Origin: Gammaproteobacteria bacterium
GTDB lineage: Bacteria; Pseudomonadota; Gammaproteobacteria; Enterobacterales; Alteromonadaceae
NCBI GenBank assembly: GCA_018222405.1
Contig: JAAFAI010000032.1
Span: 1-34,611 of the forward strand
DNA length: 34,611 nucleotides
Reading direction: 5' to 3'
Part shown: piece after piece, positions 32,734 through 34,611 of the stretch
Layout of the letters: each line of letters opens with the position of its first letter
How positions within the stretch are numbered: the first letter of the stretch is position 1
Notes under the pieces: generated by a model
Told to the model about the DNA's origin: nothing
Seen by the model: only the letters and a program-made list of their open reading frames with translations
Database searches by the model: none
Position numbers and translations under genes: made by a program

Positions 32734-33230
32734 TGACCAATGAAGCCGTAGATGACATGCTGGAGTTTCATTGGATCATCGACATGCTACAAACGGTGGA
32801 TGTGGGCATTGTTGTACTGGATCGCGAGTTTAAAATCAAAATGTGGAACGGCTTTATGGAAAGCCACAGCGGCAAATTGCCCTCTGAGGTGCGTGATAAA
32901 ACCCTGTTCAGTATTTTCCCCGATATAAAACCTGATTGGTTTGCCCAAAAAGCCAAGCCGGTATTCGAACTCAAAACCCGGGCTTTTATGCTGTGGGAAC
33001 AGCGCCCTTATCTGTTTAAGTTTTCTAATTACCGGCCTATCACCGGCAGTGAAGAGTTCATGTATCAAAACATTATTTTATCGCCCTTGGTGTCGGCTAC
33101 CGGCAAGGTTGAACATATCAGCATGATGATTTACGACATGACAGATATTGCCAGTGGCAAAAAGCAACTCGAAGCATTACAGGTGATGCAGAGCGAAGCC
33201 TTAGAGCGAGGCGCCAAAAGCCGCGCCTGA
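32733..33230 (+). CDS. Single-domain PAS protein coupled to the CheC-type regulator
   Basis: A 165-residue protein that is almost entirely one PAS domain (about 15-145: DVGIVVLDREFKIKMWN, SHSGKLPSEVRDKTLFSIFP, ending HISMMIYDMTDIASGKKQLE). There is no kinase, cyclase or DNA-binding part; a short helical tail could make contacts. The start overlaps the stop of the response regulator gene (TGATG). It may be a sensor input or scaffold for an unlinked histidine kinase. Confidence 0.82.
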   Translation: MTNEAVDDMLEFHWIIDMLQTVDVGIVVLDREFKIKMWNGFMESHSGKLPSEVRDKTLFSIFPDIKPDWFAQKAKPVFELKTRAFMLWEQRPYLFKFSNYRPITGSEEFMYQNIILSPLVSATGKVEHISMMIYDMTDIASGKKQLEALQVMQSEALERGAKSRA

Positions 33231-33373
33231 TGTGTGGCAGGTTATTTGCGATGAGTTATCGTAAGGGCGTAGCGTTCGCCGCTTACCGTTGTAGGTAGCT
33301 GTATTCAACCTGATTTTTAGCAATCTGGTCTTAAGCGACTTTTCATTTACGGTTTTGGTTTCACAATATCGGT

Positions 33374-34174
33374 ATGAAAAGCGTATCTCATTTTTTATTA
33401 TGCATAATGTGCCTGTTGCCGGCTGGTTTCTCAGCGCCGGCTGCTGCGCATTACAGCTGCGATGTCGATTTAAATTATGGCGTTGTAGTAAATGACGATC
33501 AGCTACGTGTACTCAAAGAATACCTTACTTTATATCAGATCAACCATAAGCAGCAGTTGTTTGTGGCGGGCGAGTGGCTCACACTTGATGACAGCCAGGC
33601 TATGCTGGTAACCGATTACGCCAAAGGGCTGCATTCCGTGGTACCGCAGGTTACCTTACTGGCGACCACTGGTATTGATTTAGCTACCGATACGGTTCAG
33701 CAGATGTTTTTGTCGTTGTTGGGCAGCGATCACGACAGCTATGAAAAGCTCAATACCGCCATGGATAAAATGAAAACGCGAGTGCGTAAGAAGTTTCGTT
33801 ACGCGCGCAGTCATTATTACCTGGGGCCAAGCTCCAGCGAAGGGCTGGATGAACTGGCAGAGGCCGATCTGATGGTGCCGTTATCACAAACGTTAACTAC
33901 TTCGGTGGGTAGTATTCTAACCACGCTTGGCGCAATGGACTCCGACAAACTGGCGGTAGACCGCACCGAAATGGCGGTGATTAATCAACGCATTGCGCAT
34001 TATGCTGCTACGTCTGACGGCGACGGTCCGCCGGTTGACACCACCTTGCCACAAAAAGCCCGGTGGTATTGTGACTACTTCAAAAAGCTTGATGCGCTTG
34101 AAAAGCAAATGCAGACAACCATTCCGCAACTGGCCGGCATCGATTTGATTCGACAAACCAGTCATAAAGACTAA
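33374..34174 (+). CDS. YggN-family (DUF2884) exported protein
   Basis: A 266-residue protein with a signal peptide (FLLCIMCLLPAGFSAPAAA, mature end near residue 25) followed by a DUF2884 domain. The beginning CDVDLNYGVVVNDDQLRVL and the central DSYEKLNTAMDKMKTRVRKKF are recognisable. E. coli YggN belongs to this family, which has no established function; a periplasmic place is implied by the signal. It is alone: a weak hairpin (GTAAG...CTTAC, 33261-33286) precedes it and the repeat array follows it. Confidence 0.78.
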   Translation: MKSVSHFLLCIMCLLPAGFSAPAAAHYSCDVDLNYGVVVNDDQLRVLKEYLTLYQINHKQQLFVAGEWLTLDDSQAMLVTDYAKGLHSVVPQVTLLATTGIDLATDTVQQMFLSLLGSDHDSYEKLNTAMDKMKTRVRKKFRYARSHYYLGPSSSEGLDELAEADLMVPLSQTLTTSVGSILTTLGAMDSDKLAVDRTEMAVINQRIAHYAATSDGDGPPVDTTLPQKARWYCDYFKKLDALEKQMQTTIPQLAGIDLIRQTSHKD

Positions 34175-34243
34175 TCACACCAGAGTAGGTGTTACCAACA
34201 AGTTTGTTATCCCCCGAATTTTAAGGTTTAACACATCCTCTGC

Positions 34244-34611
34244 GTCATCCCCGCATGCTTTTAAGCGGGGACCTCATGAAAAGGTCATTTGAGCTGAGTC
34301 AGACTGTTTGGGAGATCCCGGCTCGTTGGCCGGGATGACAGATATATTTGGGCCGGGATGACCGAATTAAAAAAGTCATCCCCGCGTGCTTTTGAGCGGG
34401 GATCTCATGAAAAGGCTATTTGAGCTGAGTCAGACTGTTTGGGAGATCCCGGCTCGTGGGCCGGGATGACAGATATATTTGGGCCGGGATGACAGATGCA
34501 TTTGGGCCGGGATGACCGAATTAAAAAAGTCATCCCCGCGTGCTTTTGAGCGGGGATCTCATGAAAAGGCTATTTGAGCTGAGTCAGACTGTTTGGGAGA
34601 TCCCGGCTCGT
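34244..34611. repeat. Tandem array of long palindrome-rich repeats
   Basis: Three copies of a unit starting GTCATCCCCGC begin at 34244, 34375 and 34529; the last is cut by the window edge. Spacings are 131 and 154 bases, and the 23-base difference is one extra copy of an internal subrepeat (GGGCCGGGATGACAGATGCA and three more bases). Each unit has two hairpin-forming parts: CCCCGC/GCGGGG around about 10 bases, and ATCCCGGC/GCCGGGAT around a short loop. It is noncoding, REP/MITE-like DNA. Confidence 0.92.

Noticed and set aside
34244..34611. CRISPR array
   Set aside because: Repeats are 131-154 bases and near identical over their whole length, without the short-repeat and unique-spacer pattern.

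Overview
The window looks like a chromosomal piece of a marine gammaproteobacterium, most likely Alteromonadaceae (Alteromonas or a close relative). This rests on the mix of families (DUF3718, YggN/DUF2884, LrgA/LrgB, an NhaC-type antiporter, a PEP-CTERM-like secreted protein) and near-balanced base composition from about 6.35 kb onward. I could not run a search, so genus and family names come from recognising motifs.

Region 1 (1-6342) is a clearly AT-rich mobile island read leftward: a tyrosine recombinase, a large protein split by a frameshift, a second tyrosine recombinase with a cysteine cluster, a small coiled-coil protein and one unknown gene, all tightly packed or overlapping. Sizes and order match the Gamma-Mobile-Trio (GMT) arrangement GmtY - VPA1269-family - GmtZ - GmtX. 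The island's right end lies inside a YigZ/IMPACT-family gene, which it truncates, and an imperfect direct repeat sits at the junction. The left end and most cargo lie outside the window.

Region 2 (6702-13924, leftward) is the most interesting part of the host DNA: a membrane-tailed ECF-like sigma factor, a one-pass anti-sigma-like protein, an animal-type haem peroxidase, an unknown 165-residue protein and an exported 1050-residue TPR-CHAT (caspase-fold) protease. The last four are overlapping or nearly touching, and a secreted RidA-like protein follows. This reads as a sigma-controlled peroxidase/caspase-like operon, a good candidate for an undescribed stress or cell-death system.

Region 3 (13977-20115) holds an M1 metallopeptidase lipoprotein, a GntR/FCD regulator, a DUF2202 ferritin-like lipoprotein, a strong 59-base palindrome, a double-cupin ChrR-like protein and a divergent NhaC-type antiporter.

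Region 4 (20131-27451) holds a PEP-CTERM-like secreted protein, a decayed NTF2-like gene, a PAS-GGDEF-EAL protein with a degenerate GGDEF, a Na/Pi cotransporter-family protein followed by a beta-CASP metallo-hydrolase, and a CAT-anticodon tRNA with its own promoter.

Region 5 (27650-34611) holds small conserved genes, a LytTR regulator beside an lrgA-lrgB pair, a response regulator with a CheC-like domain coupled to a PAS protein, a YggN-like protein, and an array of long palindrome-rich repeats that runs off the right edge.
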